From NCBI GenBank assembly GCA_963383645.1, contig OY726573.1, forward strand, positions 14,950,093-15,014,092: DNA of 64,000 nucleotides, in the 5' to 3' direction. A program made the translations under genes and the position numbers. The notes below the pieces were generated by a model. It had not been told where the DNA came from, made no database searches, and saw only the letters and a program-made list of their open reading frames with translations. Below, piece after piece: positions 19,468-31,541 of the stretch; within the stretch, counting starts at the first letter, position 1; every line of letters starts with the position of its first letter. This stretch comes from Muscardinus avellanarius (lineage: Eukaryota; Chordata; Mammalia; Rodentia; Gliridae).

Positions 19468-19735
19468 AAAAAAAAAAATAGGGCATAGGATGTGGCTTGG
19501 AGGTAGAATGCCCCTGGGTTCCAACCCCAGACCCACAAAAAAAAAAAAAAAAAAAAGGACTGGGGATATAGCTCAGAGATAGAATGCCCCTAGGTTCAAT
19601 TCCCAGTACTGCCCTCCCAGAAAATAGAATTAAATAGGGCTGGGAGTGTAGCTTAGAGGTAAAATGCCTCTGGGTTCAATCCACAATAACACAAAATACA
19701 TACATACATACATACATACATACATACATACATAC
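19086..19735 (+). mobile_element. Nested type A pair, dID ladder and (CATA)n
   Basis: Outer B1 at 19086-19222, inner copy from 19223 with (CA)n at 19418-19463, then dID units at 19479, 19558 and 19637, ending in (CATA)n at 19694-19735. Confidence 0.8.
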
Positions 19736-19904
19736 AACTGGCCCTTTAAGAAAGCATTTGCAATATTCACATGGACATATTCCCATTTATCTATATTTAT
19801 ATTCATCTAAAATCAATAAGGAAAGCATCTATATGGAAAACCAAATAAAAGAGACAGATAAATACATAGCAAATTAAATGTAAATACTCAAAGATATTTG
19901 TGCA

Positions 19905-20098
19905 TATTGTGGTACTGGGGATGAAAGCCAGGGGCATTCTATCTCTGAGTTACACCTCAACCCTATTTTATTTTTTATTTTGAAACGGGGTCTCCTTAAG
20001 TTGCAGAAGGCCTCACTAAGGAGCTTAGGCTGGCTGGGAACCTGCAATCCATCCTCCTGTCTCAGCCTCCCAAGTACTGGGATTACATAGCTGGCTCG
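19905..20098 (-). mobile_element. B1-dID
   Basis: Complete but diverged; no tail left. Confidence 0.75.
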
Positions 20099-20233
20099 TC
20101 AAAGCCAATTTACAGAAAGTTACTCATATCCTTCTTACCTCTTTTTATTATAATCAGACTTTTAAAATTATTCCATTTACCTGGTACAGAGAAAGAGAGA
20201 AAGAGAGAGAGAGAGAGAAATAGGATTGGGAAG

Positions 20234-20460
20234 CCGGGCGTGGTGGCGCACGCTTGTAATCCCAGCATTGGGGAGGCTGAAACTGGAGGATCACGGTTCG
20301 CGGACAGCCTCAGCTACTTAGTGAGGTCCTCCGCAATTTAGTGAGACCCTGTTTCCAAATAAAGAATAAAAAATAAGGCAGAGGGTGTAGCTTGGAGGTC
20401 AAATGCCCCTGGGTTCCATCCCTATCCTCCCCAGACCCGCAAAAAAAAATAAAAAAATAG
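20234..20460 (+). mobile_element. B1-dID type A
   Basis: Complete, ends 'ccccagacccgc'; an ID follows directly. Confidence 0.87.
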
Positions 20461-20545
20461 GATTTGGAGGTATAGCTCAGTGGTAGAGTGCTCGCCTAAC
20501 ATGCACAAGGCCCGATGTTTGATTCCCAGCACCAATAAATAAATA
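20461..20545 (+). mobile_element. ID element
   Basis: Plain tRNA-Ala-derived ID with box A (tagctcagtggtagagtgct) and box B (gttTgattccc), including 'cgcctaacatgcacaaggcc', which the dID monomers lack. Confidence 0.85.
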
Positions 20546-20872
20546 ATAAGAATTGAAATGATGTAAAGGAATTTTTATTGAGATCACAAGTTAACAAATA
20601 AAAAAATACCAGGTCCTAAAAGAATTTCTGCAATGCAGTCTCACTTCTGTTAAAACTAATTACATATGCAGAAATATACACGTGGGATATATAATTAGTT
20701 TAACATGACTATATATTATAGATGGTTATATTTTGTTGTATATCCTGGAAGAAAAAAAAAACAGCAAAGTATTACTGGCAGTATCTGTAGAAGTACAAGG
20801 GCTTTGTGTTTTTTATTTTGTGCATGTGATTTTACGAATTTCTCACATTTATTTTTCAACAGTGGTGATATT

Positions 20873-21068
20873 TTTGTACTGGGGATTAAGCCCAGGGGCA
20901 TTCTACCTCCGAGCTACACCCGACCCCTATTTTATTTTTTATCTGGAAACAAGGTCTCGCTAAGTTGACATGAGCCTCACTGAATTGCCGAGGCTGGTCT
21001 TGAACCAGCGATCCTCCTGTCTCAGCCTCCCGAGTACTGGGCTTACAGGCGTACACCACCACACCAGT
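20873..21068 (-). mobile_element. B1-dID
   Basis: The T run lies to its right (21069-21088), so it is not this copy's tail. Confidence 0.75.
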
Positions 21069-21472
21069 CTTTTTTTTTTTTTTTTTTTCTCCTGACACTG
21101 TCCCTGACCCTGGTTTTGCCTGTCTAATGCAGCGAGGGCTCTCTGCTGTCAGGAAGGATTTAGGCTCTGAATTGAAGGGTGAAGACTAAATCCTCCGTGC
21201 ATCACTCCAGCGCTGTTTCCCCGGCTGCTGCTACCACCCAGCATTCCGAGAACAAACCTCCTCTCTGTGCTTTAAGGGAAGCCTTAGCTTCCCTGCCCCG
21301 CCTGTCCCCGGGCATCTCTGCAACTGGAGATTGTCGTTTTACAGGCGGAGACCTTGGCAGTGAGAGGGAGGGAGTGTGCCTAAGTTTCTATGCACACGAC
21401 TTTGGGTACACAAGGGAACTTGTTTTTAGTTAAAAGTATGTATTGATTTTACCATTTATTAAAAATTTGATT

Positions 21473-22138
21473 AGCCAGGCATGGTAGAGCACACCTGTAA
21501 CTCCAGTACTTAGGAGGCAGAGACAGGAGGATTACAGGTTTGCGGCCAGCCCCAGCAACTTAGTGTGACCCTGTTTCAAAATTTAAAAAAATAAAAATAA
21601 AAAGCCGGGCGTGGTGGCGCACGCTTATAATCCCAAGCATTTGGGAGGCTGAGACAGGAGGATCTCAGGTTCAAAAGCCAGCCTCAGCTACTTAGTGAGG
21701 CCCTCTGCAACTTAGTGAGACCCTGTTTCAAAATAAAATATAGAGCAAGGCGTGGTGGCGCACGCTTGTAATCCCCGCGCTTGGAAGTCTGAGACAGGGG
21801 GAATCGCACAGGTTTGAAGCCAGCCTCAGCTACTTAGTGAGGCGTTCGTTCAGCAACTTAGCGAGACCCTGTTTCCAAATAAAAATATAAAAAAGGTCTG
21901 GGAGTATAGCCTGGAGGTAGAAAGCCCCTGGGTTCCATCCCCAGTACCACCAAATAAATAAATAAATGAATAAAAATAAAAATAAAATATATAAATAAAT
22001 AAAATATAAAGTAGGTCTGGGAGTGTAGCCCGGAGGTAGAAAGCCCCGGGATTCATCCCTAGTATAATAAATAAATAAATAAATAAAATAGGAATGGGAG
22101 TATAGCTCCAAGATAGAATGTCCCTGGGTTCAATCCCC

Positions 22139-22176
<38 letters not shown>

Positions 22177-22190
22177 GCACACACACAGAG
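21473..22190 (+). mobile_element. Chain of three B1-dID copies, extra dIDs and (CA)n
   Basis: B1 starts at 21473, 21604 and 21746, each in the previous copy's A-rich linker; dID units follow at about 21900, 22012 and 22090; (CA)n from 22144. Confidence 0.82.
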
Positions 22191-22381
22191 GCTCTATTTT
22201 TGAAAATCCACCAATCATATTCATAGCACTTAGGGCAACAGCTTTGAAAACCAACCACTGGAATGGTTTCTCCCCGGGGCTTTCCTTTCTTCCTCAAATA
22301 CCCCAGCTCCCTTCATATCTCCCTCCCTCTTCCCCAAAACATCTGTCTCATCCCAGGCTCACCTCCTGGAGCACCTGCCGA

Positions 22382-22681
22382 GTCCTTCCTTCTTTCCTTC
22401 TTTCCTTCCTTCCTTCCTTCCTTCCTTCCTTCCTTCCTTCCTTCCTCTCTCTCTCTCTCTCTCTCTCTTTCTTTCTGGTACTGGGGCTGGAACCCAGGGG
22501 CATTCTACCTCCGAGCGACACCCCCAGCCCTATTTTTTATTCTTTATTTTGAAACAGGGTCTCACTGAGTTGCAAAAGGTCTTACCAAGTAGCCGAGGCT
22601 GTCTTCGACCGGTGATCCTCCAGTCTCAGCCCCCCCCCCCCCGAATGCTGGGATTACAAGCGTGCGCCACCACGCCCGGCT
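22382..22681 (-). mobile_element. B1-dID type A with (TTCC)n/(CT)n tail
   Basis: The tail region is TTCC then CT repeats (22382-22470). Flanks cctgccgag / ccttgccgag. Confidence 0.83.
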
Positions 22682-22913
22682 CCTTGCCGAGCCTGTCCAC
22701 AGACACCTTCATACAATGGCAGAAGTAAGGCTCAGCCAGCTTCTAGCTCAAGTTCCTGTCTCCAGCCAGCCAGCCCGACTCCGAGGAAGGAATTTTGATG
22801 GTTTCTAAAGGCATCTAGAATGAGCATGGTGCCCAAACCCCCAGCACCCACCTCTGGCCCAACACACATGAGCTAGGCCTGGAAAGGCAGGTGTATTCAT
22901 TGAATTTTTTTTC

Positions 22914-23166
22914 TTCCTTTCTTTTTTTCCTTTTTGGTACTGTTAAACCCAGAGGTGAAGCCGGGCGTGGTGGCGCACGCTTGTCATCCCCGCGCTTGGG
23001 AGGCTGAGACAGGAGGATCGCGCGGGTTCGAAGCCAGCCTCGGCTACTTAGTGAGGCTCTCGGCAACTTAGTGAGACCCTGTTTCCAAATAAAATATAAA
23101 ATGGGTCTGGGAGTATAGCCCGGAGGTAGAAAGCCTCTGGGTTCCACCCCCAGTACCACCAAAATA

Positions 23167-23201
<35 letters not shown>

Positions 23202-23350
23202 ACCCAGAGGTGTTCTACCTCTAAGCTACATCCCCAGCCCTTTTATATTTTACTTTGGAACAGGTCTCATTAAGTTGCTAAGGCTGGCCTTGAATGTGCG
23301 ATTCTCCTGTCTCAGCCTCCCAAGTACTGGGATTATAGACATCTGTGCAA
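22914..23350 (-). mobile_element. Older SINE split by a + strand type B
   Basis: The + strand inner copy at 22958-23199 has exact duplication aaacccagaggtg at 22945-22957 and 23200-23212; it landed in the dID of the older - strand copy. Confidence 0.9.
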
Positions 23351-23455
23351 ACATTTCTGTACGGAGTTCTAAGTAATCCCAGACCTCTGTGCTGGAGTCT
23401 GCCGAGACAAATTAAAAAGGATTACCTTTTCAAGGATTGAAAAGATGGAGAGGAG

Positions 23456-23667
23456 GGCCAGGCGTGGTGGCGCACGCTTGTAATCCCAGCACTTGGGAGG
23501 CTGAGACAGGAGGATTGCGCAGGTTTGAAGCCAGCCTCAGCTACTTAGTGAGACCCTGTTTCCAAATAAAATATAAAATAGGTCTGGGAGTGTAGCCCAG
23601 GGGTAGAAAACCCCTGGGTCCCATCCCCAGTACCACACACACAAAAAAAAAAAAAAAAAGAAAAAAA
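23456..23667 (+). mobile_element. B1-dID type B
   Basis: 15-base duplication aaagatggagaggag at 23441-23455 and 23668-23682. Confidence 0.93.
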
Positions 23668-23682
23668 AAAGATGGAGAGGAG

Positions 23683-23832
23683 AGCCAGGTATGGTGGCAC
23701 ATGCCTGTAATCCCCGTACTTGGGAGGCTGGGACAGGAGGATCACAGCAGGTTCAAGGACAGCCTCAGTAAGTAGTGATATTCTCATCAATCTAACAAGA
23801 TTCTGTTTCAAAATAAAAAGTAAAAAATAGGA
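23683..23832 (+). mobile_element. B1 without dID
   Basis: Ends at the A-rich linker. Confidence 0.7.
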
Positions 23833-24040
23833 GCCAAAGTCAGCTTTTTAATTATGATTTGGTAGACACTGTTGGGCAATGTACAGTGTATGGTGTGATT
23901 ACCTGTCCACTCTCGAGCATGGCTTACAGCTGTAAACAAGGACGCTGTGCTGTAAAATACTGTCATATTTGCTATTTCTTGGTACAGTATAGTTTTTCCT
24001 CTTTTATTGAAATAAAAGCCTGGCACCAAATGAAAAAAAA

Positions 24041-24118
24041 AAATAGGGATGGGGTGTAGCACAAAAGTAGAATAACCCCGGATTCAATCTCCAATAGCAT
24101 AAGAATAAAATAAAATAC
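24041..24118 (+). mobile_element. dID unit
   Basis: 'gggatggggtgtagcacaaa' with an A-rich tail. Confidence 0.6.
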
Positions 24119-24955
24119 AGAAAAGAGATGCCTGGGGAGGGGGGAGGGAGGTGATGGGCTACTAGAAAACAAACAAACCAGCAAGAAGAACAATAAAAAG
24201 ACATTTTATTTATTTATTTATTTGACCATTGAGAAGGGAAAAGTACTTTAACTGTGATGGGTAAAGAAATTTAGATCTAGTGATTCCAGATACAATGCAC
24301 AAATAAATGGGAGAGTAATTCTTTTTTTGGTAACGAACACATACCATCCAATGAGAGAAAATAATAATATTATAAAGTGCTTTCCAAACTTAAAAAGACA
24401 TTTTAAAACAGTCACAGAGACCCCAAAGCCCCAGGCTTTCAAAGGACCAGAACTGGATGCCAGGGCTGTAGTCATGCTGTGTGTTATGGAGCTGGCCAGG
24501 GCGGGAACAGAGAACCTCTTGTCCTTTGTCCTGAGAGTGCTGGGGAGCCATGGAAGCCTTTATGGGGAGAGAGTAGGAGTGTGGGACCTCAGAACACAGT
24601 TCTGCAAGTTGGGCTAAGCAGACTTAGGGTCAAGGAGGGGCAAGTTGGGAATGAAACCCAGCTCTATTCTACCTACCGATCAGTGTGCCCAGCCAGGGCC
24701 CGTGCGGGCCTGGACGAGGGGTGACTTTTTGCAGTGGACCTCCTGGAGGGAGGGGCCTCTTTTATTTTCTATTCCGAGTCTGCAGGCTATGTAATAAAGG
24801 GGGTGTGTCTATGAGGGAACAACAGAGGGGACAGGTTGGAGAGATTTCAGAGGCGTGGGCAGCCTGGGGGTGCGGAGAGGAGCCTGGGAAATGTGCAGGG
24901 GCGGCTTGAACGGAAAACCCCAACCAGGCCCTAGAGGGAGAGTGTCAAGGGTTAC

Positions 24956-25014
<59 letters not shown>

Positions 25015-25185
25015 CATGCACAGCAGGAGCTCAGCCTGGCCCTGCCTCCCTTGCACCACTCTGTCCTGCTCCATAAGGAGCCAGACACCCGCACCAGGGC
25101 CAGAACCCCGGGTACTCAAGACAAGAGCTGAGAGCGCTCAGCCTCAGCCCCCCGGGGTCTTTTATCCAGGCCCCAGTCAGCAATC
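24119..25185. other. Unique DNA with (TTTA)n and (CA)n
   Basis: No gene recognised; contains short TTTA and the CA tract. Confidence 0.5.
24960..25013. repeat. (CA)n microsatellite
   Basis: 54 bases, pure, not attached to a SINE. Confidence 0.95.
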
Positions 25186-25765
25186 CAGGCATGACTATGT
25201 GGTCCCTGCCTATAATTCCAATACTTAGGAGGCTGAAACAGAAGGATGGTAGTTTCAAGGCCAACCTCAACAACTTAGTGAGACCCTGCTTCGAAATAAA
25301 GAATAAAAGCCAGGCGTGGTGGCACGTGCCCGTAATCCCCGTACTTGGGGGGCTACAAGAGGATCGCAAGTGTAAGACCAGCCTTAGCAACTTAGCAAGA
25401 CCCTGTTTCAACATGTAACATAGAATTGGCCAGGCCTGGTGGTGCACGCTTATAATCCCGGTACTTGGGCTGAGACAGGAGGATCTGGGTTCCTGGACAG
25501 CCTCAGCTACTTAGTGAGGCCCTCCACAACTTAGTGAGACCCTGTTTCAAAATAAAGACTAAAAGCCGGGCGTGGTGGCACACGCTTGTAATCCCAGCAC
25601 TCGGGAGGCTGAGACAAGACGATCGCGGTTCGCGGCCAGCCTCAGCTACTCAGTGAGGCCCTCTGCAACTCAGTGAGACCCTGTTTCAAAATAAAGAATA
25701 AAAAATAAATAGGACTGGGGGTGTCACTCTGAGGTAGAATGTCCCTGGGTTCCATCCTCATTAAT
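25186..25765 (+). mobile_element. Chain of four B1 copies with one dID
   Basis: Starts at 25186, 25309, 25431 and 25565, each in the previous linker; only the last has a dID. Confidence 0.82.
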
Positions 25766-25766
25766 T

Positions 25767-25998
25767 CATTTTATTTGTTTGTTTGTTTGTTTGTTTTTGC
25801 GGGTCTGGGGCTGGAACCCAGAGGCATTTGACCTCTGAGCTACAACCCCTGTCCAACTTTTTATTCTTTATTTTGAAACCGGGTCTCACTGAGTTGCAGA
25901 GGGCCTCACTAAGTAGCTGAGGCTGTCCGCGAACCGCGATCCTCTGGTCTCAGCCTCCCGAATGCTGGGATTACAAGCATGCGCCACAACACCCGGCT
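25767..25998 (-). mobile_element. B1-dID type A
   Basis: The tail is (TTTG)n. Confidence 0.85.
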
Positions 25999-25999
25999 G

Positions 26000-26081
26000 T
26001 TTGTTTATTATTTTTGTGTGTGTGTGCGCTGGAGGTTGAACCCAGGGGCATTCTACCTTTGAGATATGTGCCCAGATTGAT

Positions 26082-26124
<43 letters not shown>

Positions 26125-26465
26125 GCGGTACTAGGGATAGAACCCACGGGCATTCTTCCTCCGAGCTATATCCCCAGCCCTATTTTTTATTCTTTATTTT
26201 GAAACAGGGTCTCGCTGGGTTTCAAAGGGCCTCACTAAATATTAGCTGAGGCTGTCCTTGAACTGCAAGCCTCCTGTCTCAGCCTCCCAAATGCTAGGAT
26301 TACAAGTGTGTGCCACCGTGCCCTGCTCTTATTCTTTATTTTGAATGAGTCTCACTAAATTGCGGAGAACCTCATTAAGTAGCTGAAGCTGGTTCTGAAC
26401 CTGCAATTCTCCTGTCTCGGCCTCCCAAGTACTGGGATTACACGCATGTGCCCTGATGCCTGAAC
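26000..26465 (-). mobile_element. Nested - strand copies with (TTTA)n
   Basis: Outer dID at 26000-26077, (TTTA)n at 26078-26123, inner copy to 26325, outer B1 at 26326-26465. Confidence 0.8.
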
Positions 26466-26479
26466 TATCTTTTTTATAT

Positions 26480-26544
26480 TAAAAAAAAAAAAGCCTGAGA
26501 ATTGAACAGAAGGGTTCTACTGCTGAGCTACATTCCAGCTCCAT

Positions 26545-26587
<43 letters not shown>

Positions 26588-26594
26588 TTTTTCT

Positions 26595-26652
<58 letters not shown>

Positions 26653-26845
26653 GGGGATGGAACCTAGGGGCATTCTACCTCTGAGCTACACACCCAGCAT
26701 GATCTTATTCTTTTATTTTGAAACAAGGTCTCACTAAGTTGCAAAGGACCTCACAAGGTTAGAGGCTGGCTGCAAACTTGCGCTCCTCCTGTCTCAGCCT
26801 CCCAAGTACTGAAACTACAAGCATATGCCACCAAACCCAGCTTCT
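26480..26845 (-). mobile_element. dID, (TTTA)n, (GT)n and B1-dID
   Basis: dID at 26490-26540, (TTTA)n at 26545-26592, (GT)n at 26599-26648, copy at 26649-26842. Confidence 0.75.
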
Positions 26846-26959
26846 TGAATTTTTTTTTCTTCTGATCACAAAAGGAATGCATATTCAGGGTAAAAGCGTC
26901 ACAGAAAGTCCCTCTAGGAAAAACTATTATTAACAGGTTTATTTTTATGTTTTTACTTT

Positions 26960-27013
26960 TGCTACTGGATATTAAACTCCAGGGGCATTCTACCTCTGAG
27001 CTTCACCCCAGCT

Positions 27014-27052
<39 letters not shown>

Positions 27053-27380
27053 TTTTGCGGTACTCAAAATTTTGATGGAACTCAGAGGCATTCTACCTCC
27101 AAGCTAACACCCCCAGTCCTATTTTTTATTCTTTGTTGGAAACATGGTCTCACTGAATTGCAAAGGGCCTCACTAAGTAGCTGAGGCTGTCCGTGAACCA
27201 TGATCCTCCTGTCTCAGCCTCCCGAATGCTGCGATTACAAACCTGCGCCACCACGTCCGGCCCCTTTTTCTTTTGAAACAAGTTCTCATTAAGTTGCTGA
27301 GAATGGCCTCAAACCTGCAATTCTTGTGTTTCAGCCTTTCAAGGAATGAGATTACAAGCATGTGCCATCATGCCCAGTTT
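26960..27380 (-). mobile_element. Nested - strand copies
   Basis: Outer dID at 26960-27012, (TTTA)n, inner copy at 27056-27260, outer B1 at 27261-27380. Confidence 0.8.
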
Positions 27381-27434
27381 TATTAATAGTTTGATGTGTC
27401 TTCTTCTAGACTTATTTTTACTATTTATTTATTT

Positions 27435-27617
27435 AGTGTGACTGGGGATTGAACCTAGGAGCATTCTACCTCCAAGATACACCCCTAGCCCTATTTTTTA
27501 TTTTTTATTTTGAAACAAGTTCTCACTAGGTAGCTGAGGCTAGCTGCAAACCTGTGATCCTCCTGTGTCAGCTTCCCAAGCACTGGGATTACAAGCGTGC
27601 GCCACCACGCCTGGCTC
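27435..27617 (-). mobile_element. B1-dID
   Basis: Lacks part of the B1 3' end. Confidence 0.78.
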
Positions 27618-27636
27618 TATTTTATTATTTTGTTTT

Positions 27637-28055
27637 ATTGTGGTACTGAGGACAGAACCAAGGGGCCTTCTACCTCTTAACTATACCCACAGCCCTATTT
27701 TATATTTTATTTATTTTTATTTTTATTATTTATTTATTTATTTTGGTGGTACTGGGGTTCCTGGAAGCCCTTCTACCTCCGGGCTACACTCCCAGACCTA
27801 TTTTTACATTTTTATTTGGAAACAGGGTCTCCTAAGCCAGCGCGTGCGGCTGGCTTCAAACCTGCGCGATCCTCCTGTCTCCGCCTCCCAAGCGCGGGGA
27901 TTACAAGCGTGCGCCACCATGCCCGGCTCTATTTTATATTTTATTTCGCAATAAGATTTCACGTAGTTGCTGAGGCTGACTTTGAACCTGCAATTCTACT
28001 GTTTTAGCTTTCTAAGTACTGGGATTATGGGTGTGTGCCACCTTGCTTCTTCTGA
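27637..28055 (-). mobile_element. Older copy split by type C
   Basis: Inner copy at 27738-27927 (cgcgtgcggctgg variant) inside a diverged outer copy. Confidence 0.83.
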
Positions 28056-28069
28056 CTTGCTTCTTCTGT

Positions 28070-28402
28070 GCCAGGTGTGGTGGCACAGGGCACACGCCCA
28101 CCTGTAATCCTAGTACTTAGAAAGCTGAGACCTGAGGATCACAGGTTCAAGGTCAGCCTCAGCAATTTAGAGAGGGCCCTCTACAACTTAGTAAGAGAAA
28201 TCCTGTTTCAAAACAAAAAATAAAAATAGGGCTGGGGGTGTAGCTCAGAGGTAGAACACTCCTGGGTTTAATCCCCAGTACCATAAAATAGATGATAGAT
28301 GGATGGATGGATGGATGGACGGACGGACAGATAGCTAGATAGATTGAGTGAGTCAGGAGTATAGCTCAGAGTTTGAAGGCCCCTAGGTTCGATCCCCAGG
28401 AA
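28070..28402 (+). mobile_element. Old B1-dID, (GATG)n and dID
   Basis: Body to 28288, GATG/GACG tract at 28290-28345, dID at 28350-28402. Confidence 0.72.
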
Positions 28403-28412
28403 GGGAGGGAAG

Positions 28413-28500
28413 GAAATACACAATTAATTGTTGTAAACCATGGTTACAGTACTGTGTTATAAAACATCAGAAGTTATACCCTCTACCAACTTCTGCCTCT
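28413..28500 (+). mobile_element. Old L1-like fragment
   Basis: The stretch around 'aattaattgttgtaaaccatgg ... gtgttataaaacatcagaag' resembles old L1 3' sequence. Weak, from memory. Confidence 0.3.
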
Positions 28501-28860
28501 TAACACCAGGGTGGCTGGTCTTTGGCACTCTGAGCCCCTCTAGGCGTTTGATGACCTAGAAACGCGTGCTCACCCAGACCTTTGTCTGTCATAGTCTTCG
28601 TGAGGCTGATCTACAGACCCCTTCATCCTGTGCCCAGGGTGGGGACAGAGGGGCATCACCAACCTGTGACCCAGGTAGTGGGAAGGACAGGGAGACCCAT
28701 GCCTGGGGGGCCTGATGGAAGGGGCCCCGGGTCACTGCTTCGCTGTGGGACCCTCTGACTCAGGCAGGGGTGCCTCTGCTCGCATCCTCCTCGAGATCAC
28801 CTGACGCCAGCAGCTGCCCAACCCCTGGGCAACGCCAAAAGCCTCCTGGCCTCAAACGGG

Positions 28861-29040
28861 TTGGGCAGCATTCACTTCCCGGGGCTGTCCTGCCGACCTG
28901 CCCCGTCATTAGGAAATGCCTCTGTGCCCGGCCGGCGCAGTGACAGCGGCGGGAAGGGATCGCGCGGCCAGCCGCCCATCTGCCCTCCGAGCCCCGGGCA
29001 GAAAGACTGGATGCTGCTGTCTCTGGACCCAGCTAACGAC
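28861..29040 (+). other. GC-rich pocket with strong splice donor, candidate 5' noncoding exon
   Basis: A CpG-containing stretch (gcccggccggcgcagtg, gatcgcgcggccagccg) ends at a consensus donor, GAC|GTGAGT, at 29041. It lies 6.6 kb upstream of the RNF222 coding exon on the same strand, which fits the gene span of human RNF222 as I recall it. No transcript evidence is available; it could be chance. Confidence 0.25.
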
Positions 29041-29121
29041 GTGAGTCTGGGAGCTTGGCTGGGGAACACGGCACTGTTCTGGAGGCCAAGCTGAAATGAT
29101 GCGGGGCTGTGTATATGAGTG

Positions 29122-29133
29122 TGCGTGTGTGTG

Positions 29134-29178
<45 letters not shown>

Positions 29179-29280
29179 AAGAGAGAGAATGTGTGTGATG
29201 TGGTTGGTGCTTATGCGTGGGGAGGTCAGAACTGAAACCATAGGGATTTGTAGTAAGACTCTGGGAGGGAGTCCCAAACG

Positions 29281-29326
<46 letters not shown>
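29122..29326. repeat. (GT)n / (GA)n and second (GT)n
   Basis: GT at 29122-29165, GAGA at 29165-29187, another GT at 29283-29326. Confidence 0.92.
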
Positions 29327-29327
<1 letters not shown>

Positions 29328-29480
29328 GAGCATTGTATCCCCAAGATATACCCCTAGTCTTTTTTTTCCCCCTTGTTTGTACAGTACTGTATTGTCTTTG
29401 GTGGAGGGAGGCTGATACTGGGGATGGAACCCAGGGGCATTCTATCTTTGAGCTATATCCCAAACCCTTTTATTATTATT
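29327..29480 (-). mobile_element. dID fragments
   Basis: 'gagcattgtatccccaag' and 'tactggggatggaacccag' pieces around unique bases. Confidence 0.6.
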
Positions 29481-29499
29481 ATCATTATCGTGATCATCA

Positions 29500-29850
29500 T
29501 TTTGTGTGTGTGTGTGGCACTAGGGATGGAACCCAGGGGCATTCTACCTCTGAGCTACACCCCCAGCCCTATTTTTTATTCTTTATTTTGAAACAGGGGC
29601 TCACTGAGTTGCAAAGGGCCTCACTAAGTAGCTGAGGCTGTCCGCGAACCGGGATCCTCCTGTCTCGGCCTCCCAAATATTGAGATTACAAGCGTGCGCC
29701 ACCACGCCCCGTATCATATTTGTTTTGAAACAGGCTTTCACTAAGTTACTGAGGGTCTCACTAAACTAGTGAGTCTGGTCTCAAACCTGTGATCCTCCTG
29801 CCTCGGCCCCCCAAGTCCTGGGACTACAGGCGTGTGCCGCCACGCCTGGC
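29500..29850 (-). mobile_element. B1-dID type A then an older B1
   Basis: Copy at 29515-29710 followed by a diverged B1 to 29850, the outer host. Confidence 0.8.
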
Positions 29851-30139
29851 TTCACTCTGTGTCTTGGCGGGGTGGTTTCCTAGGGTTGGCCGCACCGGTC
29901 CCTCCCATCCTCAGGGATGGGCTGCTCCTTGGAGGACAGGCACGGGTGCCTCCTGAGGTCACTCCCCGGGGTCAGCCACTGTCTTTCTCCTCCTTCACAG
30001 TGGCCAGAGGGACAGCCCTGCTCAAGGTCAGCCTGAGGAGGGAAGTTTGGGTAGCCACGTTTCAATCCATTCTTCGTCATCTACGCCACTGACCAGCCTG
30101 GAGAGCCTTCCACAGAGACCTTCTCGGCCCCCAGTAGAG

Positions 30140-30385
30140 GAGGTGGTACAGAGCGCGCGAGGTGTAGCCAGGCCGTCCTGGGTTCGAATCCCAGATCTAC
30201 CCTATATATTAAGCAGTGTGACATTGGACAAGTTATTCTACCTAAGCCCTGAGCCTCAGTTCCCTCATCTGTAAAATGGAGATAATATCTACCTCCCAGA
30301 GTTATTGGCAGGATTCAAGGAAGAAGGGATGCGAGTAAGGCCAAGCACGTAATTAGCGTTCAGTAAATTGCCCGCTGTTATAATT
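30140..30385 (+). mobile_element. MIR, nearly full length
   Basis: Contains ggttcgaatcccagatctac, the core 'gcctcagttccctcatctgt' and 'aaaatggagataat', and ends near 'agcgttcagtaaattg'. Confidence 0.85.
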
Positions 30386-30831
30386 ATTTATTATTGGCTC
30401 GACACTGGTCCCGCCTCAGCTAGGAAGACTCTCCGGGCCTCCCCTTCCCCAGTTTCCTAAGGCGCCCGTGGAGGTGCCTTTGGTGCAGAACGCCTCCCAT
30501 TGTTGACCGACCAGAGCATGTTCCTTGAGTCTCCCACTGCCCTCTCCCGCGTGCCAGCACACAGGCCCATCAAGAAACTCAGGGATGGGGAACCGCGTTG
30601 GGGAAGAGAAAGGGAGAGACACAGGAAGGAGGGAGGAGTCAGGGAAAGACAGGGAGGGTGGAGGAAGAAGGCGGGGAAGGAGGTGACCGGGTCCAGGCAG
30701 GAATGGCAGGCGCTCCTGAAGGACAGGAACCAGGAAGAGGCCACCAGTGGGGACCTGGGGTGTCCTGTGCACTCTCAGGACACCTTTTATTTTCCTAGAA
30801 CTCAAATGAGTAGTAAAAGCTCTCCTCCTAA
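30386..30831. other. Unique, purine-rich DNA
   Basis: A GGGA/GAGA-rich stretch at 30595-30690; the frames here reflect that composition. Confidence 0.5.
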
Positions 30832-31046
30832 CTGGCGGAATGGTGCACGTTTGTAATTACAGCACTGGGGAGGCTGAGACAAGAGGATCCAGGTTTGAGG
30901 ACAGCCTCAGCTACTACTTAGTGAGGCCCTCTGCGACTCAGTGAGACCCTGTTTCAGAATAAAGAATAAAAAATAAGGCTGGGGGTGTAGCTTGGAGGTA
31001 GAATGCCCCTGGGTTCCATCCCCAGTACTGAAAAAAAAAAAAAAAA
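30832..31046 (+). mobile_element. B1-dID type A, eroded start
   Basis: The first ten bases of the B1 are altered (actggcggaatggtg). Confidence 0.8.
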
Positions 31047-31169
31047 CTCTTCTCCTCCTACTCCTCTTCCTCGTTTCTTCTCTTCCTCCTCCTCCTCTCA
31101 TCCCAAGAAGGACAGTGCTCCCAAATCAGCTAATAGTAACTCACCCAAATCTATTATCTGTGGAATCTT

Positions 31170-31392
31170 TCTTTTTTTTTTTTTTTTTGGTGGCACTGGG
31201 GGTGGAACCCAGAGGCTTTCTACCTCCGGGCTATACCCCCAGACCTATTTTATATTTTATTTGGAAACAGGGTCTCACTAAGTTGCTGAGAGCCTCACTA
31301 AGTAGCTGAGGCTGGCTTCGAACCCGCGCGATCCTCCTGGCTCAGCCTCCCAAGCGCGGCGATTACAAGCGTGCGCCACCACGCCCGGCCTC
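31170..31392 (-). mobile_element. B1-dID type B
   Basis: 14-base duplication atctgtggaatctt at 31156-31169 and 31393-31406. Confidence 0.93.
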
Positions 31393-31512
31393 ATCTGTGG
31401 AATCTTCTTTCTCTTTTCTATTTCGCTCTCCATCACCCTCCTGAGTAGCCAGGGGGAAAAGCACTCCCTCTCTCTAGACTTTAATCCGCTTATTGATACA
31501 ACTAGGAGGTTC

Positions 31513-31541
31513 TGCTGGGCGTGGTGGCACACGCTTGACCC

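Noticed and set aside
20461..20545. tRNA gene
   Set aside because: Box A and B are present but the acceptor and anticodon arms do not fold as a tRNA; it is an ID retroposon.
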